Shown here: piece after piece, positions 8,906-19,617 of the stretch
How positions within the stretch are numbered: position 1 is the first letter of the stretch
How the letters are laid out: the number at the start of each line of letters is the position of its first letter
Source of the DNA: Acidobacteriota bacterium
GTDB taxonomy: Bacteria; Acidobacteriota; Terriglobia; Acidiferrales; UBA7541
Reading direction: 5' to 3'
DNA: 49,158 nucleotides
Assembly (NCBI GenBank): GCA_003166795.1
Contig: PMUS01000062.1
Span: forward strand, 34,973-84,130
Position numbers and translations under genes: made by a program
The notes under the pieces: generated by a model
What the model saw: only the letters and a program-made list of their open reading frames with translations
What the model was told of the DNA's origin: nothing
Database searches by the model: none

Positions 8906-10375
8906 TCAGATGGGATAGTGGGAGGGCGTGCGGCGAATGGTGATCCAGCGCAGCTCGGTGAACTCCTGCAGACCCGCGTGGCCGCCGAACCTGCCATAGC
9001 CGCTGTCCTTCATCCCCCCGAAGGGCATTTGAGGCTCGTCATGCACCGTGGCGCCATTGATGTGGCAGATTCCGAATTCGAGTTTCTCGGCAATCCGGAG
9101 AGCATTGTTCACATCGCGGGTGAAAACGGCGCTCGAGAGGCCGTAGGGAGTGTCGTTGGCGATGAGGAGAGCGTCCTCGGCATCGTTGGCGATCACGATC
9201 GGCTTCGCCGGGCCGAATGATTCCTCTCCATACATGCGCATCGCGGGCGTGACGCCGTAAACCACGGTCGGCGGATAGCAGGGTCCCTGCGCTTTTCCAC
9301 CGCAGAGAACTTTCGCGCCCTTCGCGACGGCGTCGTCCACCAACTCCTGCACGCGCTTGATGGCGCCCGGATTGATCATGCAGCCAAGCTGCGAATCGGG
9401 GCTGAGCGGATCGCCCACTTTCAGGGCCTGGCCCTTGGCCGCGAGCTTCTTTGCGAATTCCTCGGCGATGGATTTTTCGACGACGATGCGCTCGGTGGAC
9501 ATGCAGATCTGGCCCTGATTCATGAAGGCGCCAAAATTCGCCGCCGAGACTGCCGCATCTATATCCGCGTCCTTCAGAACGATCATCGGCGCTTTGCCAC
9601 CAAGCTCCAGCACCACGCGCTTGAGGTGCCGCCCGGCGCTCTCGGCGATGAGGCGTCCGATTTTGGTCGAACCGGTGAAGCTGATGCGGCGCGTCTTGGG
9701 ATTCGCAATCAACTCATCCACCACTTCGGCGGCATCGGCAGGCGCATTGGTGATGACGTTGACGACGCCCTTGGGGAAGCCGGCTTCTTCAAAGATGGAT
9801 GCAATCATGAGATGCGTGGCTGGACATTCCTCGGAGGCTTTCAGGATCACGGTGTTGCCGTACGCCAGTGGCGCGGCGATTGCGCGAATTCCCAAAATCA
9901 TCGGCGCGTTCCACGGGGCGATGCCTACCACGACGCCGACAGGCTGGCGAATGGCCATCGCTGTGGTGTCGGGCAAGTCAGTGGGAATTACTTCGCCGAC
10001 TGCTGCGTAGGCCTGCGCGGCGGCTTCGCGAAGCGTGCCGACGCTGAAAATACAATTGAACATGCCCCAGCCGAAGGTCTGGCCGGTTTCTTCGGCGGTG
10101 ATCTTCGCGACTTCCTGCATGCGGCGCTCGAGCACGTCGGCGACTTTCAGGAACAAGCCGCGGCGGACGGCCGGCGCGGTGGAACCCCATGTCTGGAAAG
10201 CGGCGTGGGCGGCTTCGATGGCGCGGCGCGCGTCCTCGCGCTTGCCGGAGGCAACGTGGGAAGCTACTTCGCCGTTGTAGGGATTCTTCTTTTGAAAAGT
10301 TGTACCGTCGGCGGCGCCGGTCCATTCGCCGTTGATGAACTGTTTTGCTTCGCGACCTGCGACAGCTTGTGCCAT
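8906..10375 (-). CDS. NAD(P)-dependent aldehyde dehydrogenase
   Basis: Oxidises an aldehyde to the acid in the cytosol. The 489-aa product has PWNAP with Asn156, the LELGG motif with Glu257 and the catalytic Cys291 in NQGQICMS. It most resembles the aromatic branch (vanillin, benzaldehyde and salicylaldehyde dehydrogenases). Lying 115 bases downstream of the Rieske oxygenase, it may act on vanillin-type aldehydes, but the substrate is an inference. The start is set by AGAGGAG six bases before ATG 10375. Confidence 0.92.
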   Translation of the reverse strand: MAQAVAGREAKQFINGEWTGAADGTTFQKKNPYNGEVASHVASGKREDARRAIEAAHAAFQTWGSTAPAVRRGLFLKVADVLERRMQEVAKITAEETGQTFGWGMFNCIFSVGTLREAAAQAYAAVGEVIPTDLPDTTAMAIRQPVGVVVGIAPWNAPMILGIRAIAAPLAYGNTVILKASEECPATHLMIASIFEEAGFPKGVVNVITNAPADAAEVVDELIANPKTRRISFTGSTKIGRLIAESAGRHLKRVVLELGGKAPMIVLKDADIDAAVSAANFGAFMNQGQICMSTERIVVEKSIAEEFAKKLAAKGQALKVGDPLSPDSQLGCMINPGAIKRVQELVDDAVAKGAKVLCGGKAQGPCYPPTVVYGVTPAMRMYGEESFGPAKPIVIANDAEDALLIANDTPYGLSSAVFTRDVNNALRIAEKLEFGICHINGATVHDEPQMPFGGMKDSGYGRFGGHAGLQEFTELRWITIRRTPSHYPI

Positions 10376-10490
10376 GGAAATCTCCTCTTTCTGACAGACT
10401 GTAAGAGCCTATTCGATCGCGTTTGAGAGCGCGAGTTCTTTTACCACATTCGGCGGGCGCGGAGAAGCCGGGCGGCGATTGCGAGAGCGT

Positions 10491-11519
10491 CTAGCGGGCC
10501 GCGGCACTCGCCTGGCGATCCAGCACGTGTTGAATGATTCTCCGGGCGTGCACGCCACCTGCATCGATTTTCAAGTTGCGCAGATCGCGATCCGGGCGCT
10601 GAAGGACGTTCCGCTGCTGCGATTCGAGTATCTGGGTATCCTCCTCAAAAACGGCCGCCTGTCCATCGCGGATGCGAAAGGTGAGGCCGCGATCGTCGGT
10701 CTGAAAATTCCGGACCATCCCCCAGTGATACCAGGTGGAGGTTTCCGTCTCCGGCGTCATGAGGTTTACGACGATGCCCGTGACTCCCTTGGACCGATCG
10801 CCTTCGGCTGCGCCCGTACCCGCCAGTGCGACACCGACATCTATCATGACGTTCGCCGGAAGAGAAAACATGCAGATCTGCCAGCGGTCGCATTTTTGCT
10901 GGGACTTCAAATTGGCGGACCAGAATGGCGGCGGATCTATATTTAACATCCAGCGAGTGACGGTCACGGAGTTCTCATCCGACACGGCTTTAATCGGAGC
11001 TTCGACGATTTCGTGCTGTCCGATGCTGCTCGGGTGGACGTAGGTTTCGTGGGATAGGTCCATCAGGTTGTCCACCAGCAACTGATAGTTGCACTTGATG
11101 TGATAGGTGCTTCCTTCAAAGATCCAGTTCGGGTCGGAGCACCAGTGCAGGTCGGGAATCTTACTTTCGTCGGCCCGCTGCGGATCGCCGATCCAAATCC
11201 AAACGAAGCGATATTTCTCTGCCACCGGATACGTCCCAATCAGCATGTCCTTTCGGACGCCTTCCTGGCCCGGCATCCATACGCATTTGCCGCCTTCGTC
11301 GAATTCAAGTCCGTGATACCTGCAGACCAGATGGTCGCCTTTGAGATATCCCATTGAAAGCGGCAGGAGGCGGTGGGGACAGCAGTCCTCGAAAGCGGAG
11401 AGAGCGCCGTTCGTTTGGCGGTAGAGCACGACCGGCTCGCCACAGACCGTTCGAGCCATGGGAGCGTGCTTGACCTCGAAGTCCCAGGCCACCGCATACC
11501 AGAAATCTCGCAGGAACAT
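10491..11519 (-). CDS. Rieske aromatic oxygenase, VanA-like
   Basis: Terminal oxygenase of the vanillate O-demethylase type: a Rieske [2Fe-2S] cluster passes electrons to a mononuclear iron that hydroxylates a methoxy or ring carbon. The 342-aa product has the Rieske ligands Cys47-x-His49 and Cys66-x2-His69 and the iron motif Asp154-x2-His157-x4-His162. The ATG at 11519 is chosen because AAGGAGG lies six bases upstream; the open frame continues upstream, but that stretch has no domain. No reductase (VanB-like) gene is adjacent, so electrons must come from elsewhere. It is divergent from the CADD gene, with a palindrome in the gap. Confidence 0.88.
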   Translation of the reverse strand: MFLRDFWYAVAWDFEVKHAPMARTVCGEPVVLYRQTNGALSAFEDCCPHRLLPLSMGYLKGDHLVCRYHGLEFDEGGKCVWMPGQEGVRKDMLIGTYPVAEKYRFVWIWIGDPQRADESKIPDLHWCSDPNWIFEGSTYHIKCNYQLLVDNLMDLSHETYVHPSSIGQHEIVEAPIKAVSDENSVTVTRWMLNIDPPPFWSANLKSQQKCDRWQICMFSLPANVMIDVGVALAGTGAAEGDRSKGVTGIVVNLMTPETETSTWYHWGMVRNFQTDDRGLTFRIRDGQAAVFEEDTQILESQQRNVLQRPDRDLRNLKIDAGGVHARRIIQHVLDRQASAAAR

Positions 11520-11641
11520 GGCAGCCTCCTTCGACGCCCTCCGGGCAATGCCCGGGGCGATGGTAATCCGAAGCGGCGGTTCAGGCAATGGACGTGGAAC
11601 GTGTCGACGATTGCGGGAGGGTGTTGGACGAGCTTTGGTGT

Positions 11642-11658
11642 GTTTCATCTTGTGAAAC
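11642..11658. promoter_or_regulatory. Palindromic operator candidate, site A
   Basis: Perfect inverted repeat GTTTCA-TCTTG-TGAAAC in the 258-base gap between the divergent Rieske oxygenase and CADD genes, about 120 bases from each start. Near copies occur upstream of the IclR/MetF pair and of the carboxylase operon, so it may be the binding site of the local IclR regulator. Confidence 0.55.
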
Positions 11659-11777
11659 GTACCGCCGCCCCGGAATGGCACATGGTCCGGCGATCTCTGG
11701 ATTTCCTCGCACATATCGGTTAGGATTTCGAAGTTTTGGATCAGCAACAGCCCTGAAAGGAAACCTGAAAAAAGGCG

Positions 11778-12467
11778 ATGCCTAAGAACAGCGCACGACC
11801 GAAGACTTTGCTTGAATCACTCGACATTCTGATCGAAAAACACCACCTGCTAAAACATCCCTTCTATCAGGCCTGGACCGAAGGGACACTCTCCAAGGAA
11901 TCGCTCCAGCTCTATGCGGGGCAGTATTACCAACATGTGCGCGCGTTTCCCGAGAATCTGCAGCAGCTCGCCGACCGGGCCGAAGGCCCCGTGGCAAAGC
12001 TCATCCAGGAAAACCTGGATGAAGAACTCGATCCGGTTTCTCCGCACCCCATGCTCTGGCGCCAATTCGCTGAATCGCTCGGCGTGAGCGAAGCCACACT
12101 CGCCGACTCGCGCCCGCTTCCGGGCATTGCGGCGCTGCTGGATACGTTCGACGAAGTGACCTCACAGGGCACGATGGCGCAGGCCGTTGCCGTGTTCTAC
12201 GCGTACGAGGCGCAGGTGCCGGAGATCGCAGCGCAGAAAATCTCCGGGCTGCGGCGTTTCTACGACATCACCGAGCCTCGCGCGCTCGCTTATTTCAGCG
12301 TGCACGAGGAAGCCGACGTGCGCCACCGCGCCGCATGGCGCTCCTGGCTGAATAATCAGAACGACGGGGACAACTTCGAAGTGCTCTGCGCGGCCGAGAG
12401 AAGCCTGAAGGCGCTTTGGGGCGCGCTCGACGCCGTGTACCCGCAGTCCTGCGCCGCGAAGAACTAG
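11778..12467 (+). CDS. CADD family protein (haem-oxygenase-like di-metal, p-aminobenzoate/folate)
   Basis: A 229-aa all-helical protein of the CADD family (a PqqC/TenA-like fold annotated as folate-related). Chlamydial CADD is a self-sacrificing enzyme that makes p-aminobenzoate for folate. The metal ligands of that enzyme are all present with an offset of two: Glu83, His90, Glu144, His176, Asp180 and His183 (in HEEADVRH). A lysine at 154 matches the position reported as important in CADD, and Tyr30 is a candidate donor tyrosine; these two assignments are from memory. Its neighbours include a tetrahydrofolate-dependent demethylase, so folate supply is a plausible role. A strong hairpin follows the stop codon. 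Confidence 0.85.
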   Translation: MPKNSARPKTLLESLDILIEKHHLLKHPFYQAWTEGTLSKESLQLYAGQYYQHVRAFPENLQQLADRAEGPVAKLIQENLDEELDPVSPHPMLWRQFAESLGVSEATLADSRPLPGIAALLDTFDEVTSQGTMAQAVAVFYAYEAQVPEIAAQKISGLRRFYDITEPRALAYFSVHEEADVRHRAAWRSWLNNQNDGDNFEVLCAAERSLKALWGALDAVYPQSCAAKN

Positions 12468-12479
12468 GTATCCTGAGGG

Positions 12480-12520
12480 GGCGCGTCCCGTAACACTTGG
12501 GGGTGGGGGGACGCGCCTTT
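12480..12520 (+). terminator. Intrinsic terminator after CADD gene
   Basis: Perfect 10-bp stem GGCGCGTCCC (12480-12489) and GGGACGCGCC (12508-12517), followed by TTT. The T run is short but the stem is strong, and it lies 13 bases after the CADD stop. Confidence 0.65.
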
Positions 12521-12618
12521 CGCGAAGCAGGTTCCCCAGCTTGGACCCAGCGCGTCCGCACGCGTATTGCGCGAGAGCGCGGAAGTCTGTCAGTATCTGG
12601 CCGCGCTTTGGCCGATAA

Positions 12619-14046
<1,428 letters not shown>

Positions 14047-14076
14047 GCTGCGCCGGTTGCGGTTCCGAAGTCGCGA

Positions 14077-14107
14077 GGGGCGGATGCTTTCGATCCGTCC
14101 CTTTTTT
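14077..14107 (+). terminator. Rho-independent terminator after LigM-like gene
   Basis: Stem GGGGCGGAT (14077-14085) pairs with ATCCGTCCC (14093-14101), with one G-U pair and a seven-base loop, followed by TTTTTT. This is a textbook intrinsic terminator 31 bases after the stop codon. Confidence 0.9.
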
Positions 14108-14236
14108 ATTGTCACCGGATCGGAAATGCGATACACCGACGCGTTGCCGTTTCGCGCAGCTATTTCACTGTTCGACTTTTCGCTGGCATCTGCATCATAT
14201 TAATAACGGCGCGAAGCTGGCTGTAAGGAGAATTCG

Positions 14237-15376
14237 ATGTCCTCGAATGTCACCGGAGCACCCCGCGGGCTGGAAGGCGTGGTTGCCGCTCAAACGCGCC
14301 TTAGTCATGTGGACGGGAAGAATGGCGTGCTCATCGTTGGCGGCTACACGATCGAAGAGTTCGCCGGGCATGTCGGCTTCGAGGCAGCCGCCCACCTGCT
14401 TTGGCGCGGACACCTGCCCGATCGCGCGGAGTTGACGAAACTCTCTTCGCAAATGGCGGAATTGCGGGAGCTGCCCGCGCTGACGCTCGAAGTTATTCGT
14501 GGCGCGGCAGCGGCACCGCCGATTGACGCGCTGCGCATGGCCTGCGCGACCCTTTCCCTGGGTCTCGCCGACCCGAATGCCATTACGCCGGAAGCTGATT
14601 TAGCGGCGGCCATGCGGCTGACGGCCTGCTTCCCAACTGTCGTTGCCGCTCATGCGCGCATCGGCAGAAAACAGGAGCCGATTCGTCCGCGCAAGGATCT
14701 TCCGCTCGCCGCGAATTTTCTCTACATGATTCATGGGAAGGAACCGGATCCATCGGCCGCGCAAGCGCTCGATACATATTGGGTAACGGTGATGGATCAC
14801 GGCATGAACGCCTCGACGTTCACCGCGCGCGTCATCGCCAGCACTCGCTCCGATCTCGTAAGCGCGGTCACCGGCGCGCTTGGCGCTCTGAAGGGACCGC
14901 TGCACGGCGGCGCGCCCGGACCCGTCCTCGATATGCTGCTTGAGATCGGCAGCGCCGATCACGCCGAAGCGTGGCTTCGAAATGAGCTCTCGCAAGGCCG
15001 CCGGATCATGGGCTTCGGCCACCGCGTTTACAAAGTTCGCGACCCGCGCGCAGAAGTGCTGAGCCGCGCAGCGGAACGCCTGGGGAAGGCTCAAATGGAA
15101 AACCGCCAACTCTACGATCTCGCGCTCCAGGTGGAACAGACTGCGCTGCGCGTCCTTGCGGAGGCCAAGCCGGGACGCAATCTACGGACGAACGTGGAAT
15201 TCTACACGGCGCTGGTTTTGCAGGCGCTCGGACTCGATCCCCGGCAGTTTGTCGCCATGTTTGCCTGCGGCCGCACGGCGGGCTGGTGCGCGCACGTGAT
15301 CGAGCAACACGCGGAAGATCATCTAATTCGTCCGCAGTCGGAATATATCGGGCCTGTCGGATTGAAAATCAGCTAG
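14237..15376 (+). CDS. Citrate synthase family protein
   Basis: Condenses acetyl-CoA (or propionyl-CoA) with oxaloacetate. The 379-aa product has the family histidines in GPLHGGAPG and GFGHRVYKVRDPRA. The third catalytic position reads NVEFY, with Glu where many citrate synthases have Asp; some bacterial citrate/2-methylcitrate synthases also carry Glu here. Sequence alone cannot decide between citrate and 2-methylcitrate synthase. TAAGGAG sits six bases before ATG 14237, and it is separated from the LigM-like gene by a strong terminator, so it has its own promoter. It is convergent with the kinase-TPR gene, leaving only 11 bases between stops. Confidence 0.88.
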   Translation: MSSNVTGAPRGLEGVVAAQTRLSHVDGKNGVLIVGGYTIEEFAGHVGFEAAAHLLWRGHLPDRAELTKLSSQMAELRELPALTLEVIRGAAAAPPIDALRMACATLSLGLADPNAITPEADLAAAMRLTACFPTVVAAHARIGRKQEPIRPRKDLPLAANFLYMIHGKEPDPSAAQALDTYWVTVMDHGMNASTFTARVIASTRSDLVSAVTGALGALKGPLHGGAPGPVLDMLLEIGSADHAEAWLRNELSQGRRIMGFGHRVYKVRDPRAEVLSRAAERLGKAQMENRQLYDLALQVEQTALRVLAEAKPGRNLRTNVEFYTALVLQALGLDPRQFVAMFACGRTAGWCAHVIEQHAEDHLIRPQSEYIGPVGLKIS

Positions 15377-15387
15377 CAGAACTGCGA

Positions 15388-17649
15388 CTAGGACTTGGGG
15401 CGGTCGTCGAGACCGACGAGCTTCCGGAACTCGGGCTCATCGTGCAGGCACTGGAGATCGGAATCGTTGGCTGCCCAATTCATGTTGCCATAGCCGGCGG
15501 CGAAGGTCTTCTTGAGCGTCTCGAGGGCCTCGACCTTTCGTCCCAGCACTCCGTAGGTGCACGCGGCGTTGTAGAGCGTGTTGGGATCGTTGGGGCGCAA
15601 GGCGACGGCGGTCTTCAGGTGACGAATGGCCTCGTCGGAATCCTGACCGTAGTAGGCGAGGTTCGTTGCGAGCAAGATGCGAGCGCGCACATCCTCGGGC
15701 ACGCGTTCTAGCTGCTGCCGAAGGACCTTCGTCATGCGATCGCGGACCTGCTCGGCTTCCTTCTTGCGTCCCAACCGCTCGAGGGACTGGTCGTAGGAAA
15801 TGTATGTATTGTAGTCGTCCCCGTTGCACTCCATGGCGCGCTCGGCCAGAGCCGCGGCTTCCTCGAAGCGGCCGGAGGCGAAATAAGCCCGGCCTAAAAT
15901 GTTCCACAGGCCGTCGCAATCCGGCTTGCGCTCGCTGGCACGCTGGGCCATCAACGCGGCTTCGGCATACTTCCTCTGCGCGTAGAAGAGCCGCGCATGC
16001 GCGACCAACACTTCGGGCAGATCCGGCGCCAGCGCGGTGGCGCGATCGCAGGCGGCGAGTCCGCGGTCAATCCACGCCTGCTTTTGCTCGCGAATCTCGT
16101 AGTTGAGCCCGCACAGGCCCGCAATGCCCGCGTGTGCCAGGGCAAAGTTCGGGTCGAGCTCGATGGCCTGCTCGAACATTTGCAGGGCGTACTCGATATT
16201 TTCGCGGCGGGTATAGCTTCTCCCGCGAAGATAAAAATCATAGGCCTGGGGATTTTCAGTGGGCTTTCGCGCGATGGTTTTTTCTTCCTGAGGGGTGAGC
16301 GTAATGCGCAGCGCCTGGGCGATGCTGCGGGCAATTTCCTCCTGAATCGCGAAGACGTCCTCGAGTTGCCGGTCGTAGCGCTCGGCCCAGACGGAACGCC
16401 GGGTAGATGCTTCCACCAGCTGCGCCGTGATACGCACGCGGTTGCCGGCACGGCGGATGGATCCTTCCAGTACGTAAGCGGCGCCAAGCTTCTGGCTGAC
16501 CTGTTGCACCGTCGTCGGCTTGTCCCTAAAAGCGAGCATCTCGGAGCGCGGAAAAATTTCCAGCTGCGCGATCTTGGAAAGCTCGGTGACGATGTCTTCG
16601 GTAATTCCGTCGCGGAAATACTCGTCTTCTTTCGCGCCGCTCTGATTTTCGAAGTAAAGCACGGCAACCGACTTTTGCAGCGTCGCAGCCGGTTGTGACC
16701 CGGAACCAGTCCCACTTTTCTCCGGAGCCGGCTGCCTGCTGGATTCCATGTCCCGCTTGAGCCGCTTCAGGTCGGCGCGGAGTTCGGCGGCCGTCTGGCC
16801 GCGCAGGTCGGGGTCCTTTTCGAGCGCCTTGCTGAGAATGGCCTCGAACGCGAGCGGCAGGCGCGGGTTGAGCTCCTTCGCGGATGAGGGAGTGGAATGG
16901 AGGATGCCGTCGAAGATGACCGCGGTCGTTGTGCCGGAAAACGGAAGAGACCCGGTGGCCATTTCGTATAGCACTACGCCCAGCGAAAACAGATCGGAGC
17001 GCGCGTCCAGCTCCTCGCCGCGCGCTTGTTCGGGCGACATATAGGCGATGGTTCCAAGCGAACTGCCCGGACTCGTCAGGTGGTCTTCCCGGAGTCCACG
17101 CGTCTGCGTCTGCAAGCTCATCGCGGTGGCGCCCACCGATTCGGCCGCGTACCGAAGCGCTGTCGTGAGCTTCGCCAGGCCAAAATCGAGAATTTTCGCC
17201 TGGCCGCGTTCGACCAGAAATATGTTCGCAGGCTTGATATCGCGGTGGACGATGCCCTTGGCGTGCGCCGCATCCAGGCCGTTCGTGATCTGAACGCTGA
17301 TCTCGAGCAGCTCCGAAATCTCGATGGGCTTTCCGGCGATCCGGTGCTTCAGGGTCTGGCCCTCGAGCAGTTCCATGGCGATAAACGGCCGACCTTCGAA
17401 CTCGCCGATGTCGTAAATCGTGCAGATATTCGGATGGTTCAGCGTGGAAGCGGAGCGCGCTTCGCGATGAAACCGCTCGATCGCCTGCGGATCGTGCGAA
17501 ACATCGTCGGGTAGAAATTTCAGCGCGACATTCCGCCCGAGGCGTGTGTCCTTGGCTTTATAGACGACGCCCATGCCGCCGCCGCCGACTTTGTCGATGA
17601 TTGTGTAGTGCGTGATGCTGCGTCCAACGATTGAGGGAGAATCAGCCAT
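15388..17649 (-). CDS. Ser/Thr protein kinase with TolB-like domain and TPRs
   Basis: A 753-aa eukaryote-like kinase. The glycine loop GGGGMG is at 22-27, the ATP lysine Lys44, HRDIKPAN with Asp137, DFG at 155-157 and a [15 protein letters not shown] activation segment. A TolB/FlgO-like domain follows (about 330-460, [12 protein letters not shown] and [11 protein letters not shown]), then several TPRs to the C-terminus. No transmembrane segment is evident, so it is probably a cytosolic signalling protein. This kinase plus TolB plus TPR architecture is common in Acidobacteriota. Targets are unknown. It lies between citrate synthase and metF but has no metabolic link that I can see. Confidence 0.92.
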   Translation of the reverse strand: MADSPSIVGRSITHYTIIDKVGGGGMGVVYKAKDTRLGRNVALKFLPDDVSHDPQAIERFHREARSASTLNHPNICTIYDIGEFEGRPFIAMELLEGQTLKHRIAGKPIEISELLEISVQITNGLDAAHAKGIVHRDIKPANIFLVERGQAKILDFGLAKLTTALRYAAESVGATAMSLQTQTRGLREDHLTSPGSSLGTIAYMSPEQARGEELDARSDLFSLGVVLYEMATGSLPFSGTTTAVIFDGILHSTPSSAKELNPRLPLAFEAILSKALEKDPDLRGQTAAELRADLKRLKRDMESSRQPAPEKSGTGSGSQPAATLQKSVAVLYFENQSGAKEDEYFRDGITEDIVTELSKIAQLEIFPRSEMLAFRDKPTTVQQVSQKLGAAYVLEGSIRRAGNRVRITAQLVEASTRRSVWAERYDRQLEDVFAIQEEIARSIAQALRITLTPQEEKTIARKPTENPQAYDFYLRGRSYTRRENIEYALQMFEQAIELDPNFALAHAGIAGLCGLNYEIREQKQAWIDRGLAACDRATALAPDLPEVLVAHARLFYAQRKYAEAALMAQRASERKPDCDGLWNILGRAYFASGRFEEAAALAERAMECNGDDYNTYISYDQSLERLGRKKEAEQVRDRMTKVLRQQLERVPEDVRARILLATNLAYYGQDSDEAIRHLKTAVALRPNDPNTLYNAACTYGVLGRKVEALETLKKTFAAGYGNMNWAANDSDLQCLHDEPEFRKLVGLDDRPKS

Positions 17650-17704
17650 GGGCTATGCATTTTACGCTGGCAATTGAGTTCAAGCAATCGCGCTGTAGGA
17701 GACC

Positions 17705-18571
17705 CTAGACGCGCTGGGCGTTGATCCAATCTACCGTCTTGTTGAAGCCACCGAAGACGAAGAAGTGCAGGCCGAGAATTCCGAGCGGCAGCCTGCTGCC
17801 ATTCCCGGGACCAATTCCAGCGGCAACTTCACGGATGATGGGCTCCGGGCCTTTATCAATGAGCAATTTCGCGAAAGCAGGCTTCTCCGTGAGGACCTTG
17901 ATCGAATTTCCCACGCCGCACTTGAGGGCATAGCGGGTGAGAGAAATCAGGCTGGCCGGACCCGCCAGGCCGATGCGGACAGGAACATCAATGCCCTCGG
18001 CGCGAATCCGCTTGAGCCATGTGACGATCGGCTCCGCGTCGAAACAAAATTGCGTTACGATCGTGAGCTGCAAGCCCGCGCTGCGCGCAAAATTCACTTT
18101 TGCGGGGAGCGCTTCGGCAAGCAGGGCGTCCGGAATATTCGGATTGCCTTCGGGAAATGCGCCAATGGCGATGCGCGTGATCCCGGCCTTCTGAAGCAGG
18201 CCGCCCTGCATGACCGCGAGGCTCGAATCATATGGACCGGCCGGTTGATCGCGGTCGCCGCCGATAATCAGGACGCGGTCGATTCCAGCTCCCACCGCAA
18301 GCTTGGCAAACTGTTCGAGTTGAGCCGCGCTCTCGATATGGCGCGCGCCAATATGAGGTACAGGGAACAGGCCGGCGCTGCGCAATTTCGCGGCTGGTGC
18401 AATCGTCTCCATCGGGTTCGTGCCGGGAATCCATGTGAGAAAAACCTCGGTGCCGGGATCGAGGCGAGTCGGGGCCGCATCGATAATCTTGGATTCGCCG
18501 GGATTCACTTCGATCGAAAATCCGCGCAGCATGTCGGCGACGCTGGGCGGAGCAGCAGAAATGTTTGTCAT
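17705..18571 (-). CDS. metF: 5,10-methylenetetrahydrofolate reductase, MetF-like
   Basis: Interconverts 5-methyl- and 5,10-methylene-tetrahydrofolate using FAD. The 288-aa product has the length of bacterial MetF and family motifs FSIEVNPG (Glu21 near the active site), PHIGAR, RVLIIGGDRDQPAG and AGITRIAIGAFPEGNP. It diverges from the IclR gene with palindrome site B between them. In a locus with a LigM-like enzyme it would most likely oxidise the methyl-THF formed by O-demethylation, as proposed for the metF next to ligM in Sphingobium; direction of the reaction is inferred. Confidence 0.85.
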   Translation of the reverse strand: MTNISAAPPSVADMLRGFSIEVNPGESKIIDAAPTRLDPGTEVFLTWIPGTNPMETIAPAAKLRSAGLFPVPHIGARHIESAAQLEQFAKLAVGAGIDRVLIIGGDRDQPAGPYDSSLAVMQGGLLQKAGITRIAIGAFPEGNPNIPDALLAEALPAKVNFARSAGLQLTIVTQFCFDAEPIVTWLKRIRAEGIDVPVRIGLAGPASLISLTRYALKCGVGNSIKVLTEKPAFAKLLIDKGPEPIIREVAAGIGPGNGSRLPLGILGLHFFVFGGFNKTVDWINAQRV

Positions 18572-18647
18572 AGGCGTGATTATAATACGAGCCGGCCAAT
18601 GTTCGTGGCGTGGCCGCCGCTTTCCTCCGAACTCGTTGTGTTTCTTT

Positions 18648-18664
18648 GTTTTACAATGTGAAAC
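18648..18664. promoter_or_regulatory. Palindromic operator candidate, site B
   Basis: GTTTTA-CAATG-TGAAAC, differing by one base from a perfect repeat, lies between the divergent metF-like and IclR genes, 73-77 bases from each start. Its placement next to the regulator gene fits autoregulation. Confidence 0.5.
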
Positions 18665-18736
18665 TACCTTTCAGTTTGGCATCGACGCCTCTCCTGGGAC
18701 TGACCTACAATTGGTCATCCAGCGAAATCCATAGGG

Positions 18737-19573
18737 ATGGGCGTGCGGATCAACAGGACATCGAGAAGGAAGCGGAGCCGTGCGAGGGGCGAGGCTGGCT
18801 CCAGCAAGTCCCTGCAGAAGGCCCTTCGCATTCTGATTTACATGGGCGACCACGGGCCGGCCCTGGGGGTGACTCAGCTCGCCTCGGGATTGAGCCTGAA
18901 CAAAACGACCGTTCACCGCCTGCTTCACGCCATGGAAAAGTTCCACCTGATCGAGAGGAATCCGGAAAGCGACCGGTACCGGCTGGGGCTGAAGCTGCAC
19001 GAGCTGGGGACCCGGGCAGTCGAATCGAGGACGCTGCGGACGGAAGCGCACCGATTCCTGCTGGAGCTTTCGCGCGCGTCCCGCGAAAGCGTGAGCCTAG
19101 CCGTGCCCGGGCCCGGAGGAGTGCTGTGCCTCGATCGCGTGGACTCGCGCGACAGTGTCATTACCGTGAGCACTCCCGTCGGCGCCCGGTTTCCTGCCCA
19201 TTGCACAGCCGCCGCAAAGGCGACGCTCGCCTTTCTGCCGGAGGATGAGGTGGACGCCATCCTTGCCATCATGGGGCTGACAGCCTATACGCCGCACACG
19301 ATGACGACCGTATCCGAGGTCAAGAAAAACCTCCGCGAAGTGGCCGAACGCGGTTACGCCCTCGACAGCCAGGAGACCGAGCGCGGCCTAAGCGGCGTGG
19401 CAGCGCCGGTGTGGTCGCGGGACGGGCGCGTGATTGCGGCGGTGGGTATGGCGGGGCCGACGCCGCGCTTCCGCGGCAAGGAACTCGCGCGAAAGATAGC
19501 ACTTACGAAGGAAACGACTGCGAAGATCTCTGCGAGTCTGGGCCATAATGAATCCAGCAACGACGGGTTTTGA
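18737..19573 (+). CDS. IclR family transcriptional regulator
   Basis: A 278-aa regulator. An N-terminal winged helix-turn-helix (about residues 20-80; LGVTQLASGLSLNKTTVHRLLHAM) is followed by the IclR ligand-binding domain with RVDSRDSVITVS, GARFPAHCTAAAKATLA and GVAAPVWSRDGRVIAAVGMAGP. IclR proteins in aromatic catabolism (PcaR, PobR) respond to pathway acids. The first 25 residues are basic and poorly conserved and the ribosome site is weak, so the start is uncertain. It ends four bases into the reading frame upstream of the next gene and is probably co-transcribed with the MetE-like genes. Confidence 0.9.
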   Translation: MGVRINRTSRRKRSRARGEAGSSKSLQKALRILIYMGDHGPALGVTQLASGLSLNKTTVHRLLHAMEKFHLIERNPESDRYRLGLKLHELGTRAVESRTLRTEAHRFLLELSRASRESVSLAVPGPGGVLCLDRVDSRDSVITVSTPVGARFPAHCTAAAKATLAFLPEDEVDAILAIMGLTAYTPHTMTTVSEVKKNLREVAERGYALDSQETERGLSGVAAPVWSRDGRVIAAVGMAGPTPRFRGKELARKIALTKETTAKISASLGHNESSNDGF

Positions 19574-19617
19574 TTCAGACACAGGGAATCGAACTACCCA
19601 TTAAGAGAGGCGAATCG

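Noticed and set aside
11520-11747. N-terminal extension of the Rieske oxygenase by 76 codons
   Set aside because: AAGGAGG stands directly before ATG 11519, the extension has no domain, and it would cover the intergenic region with palindrome site A.
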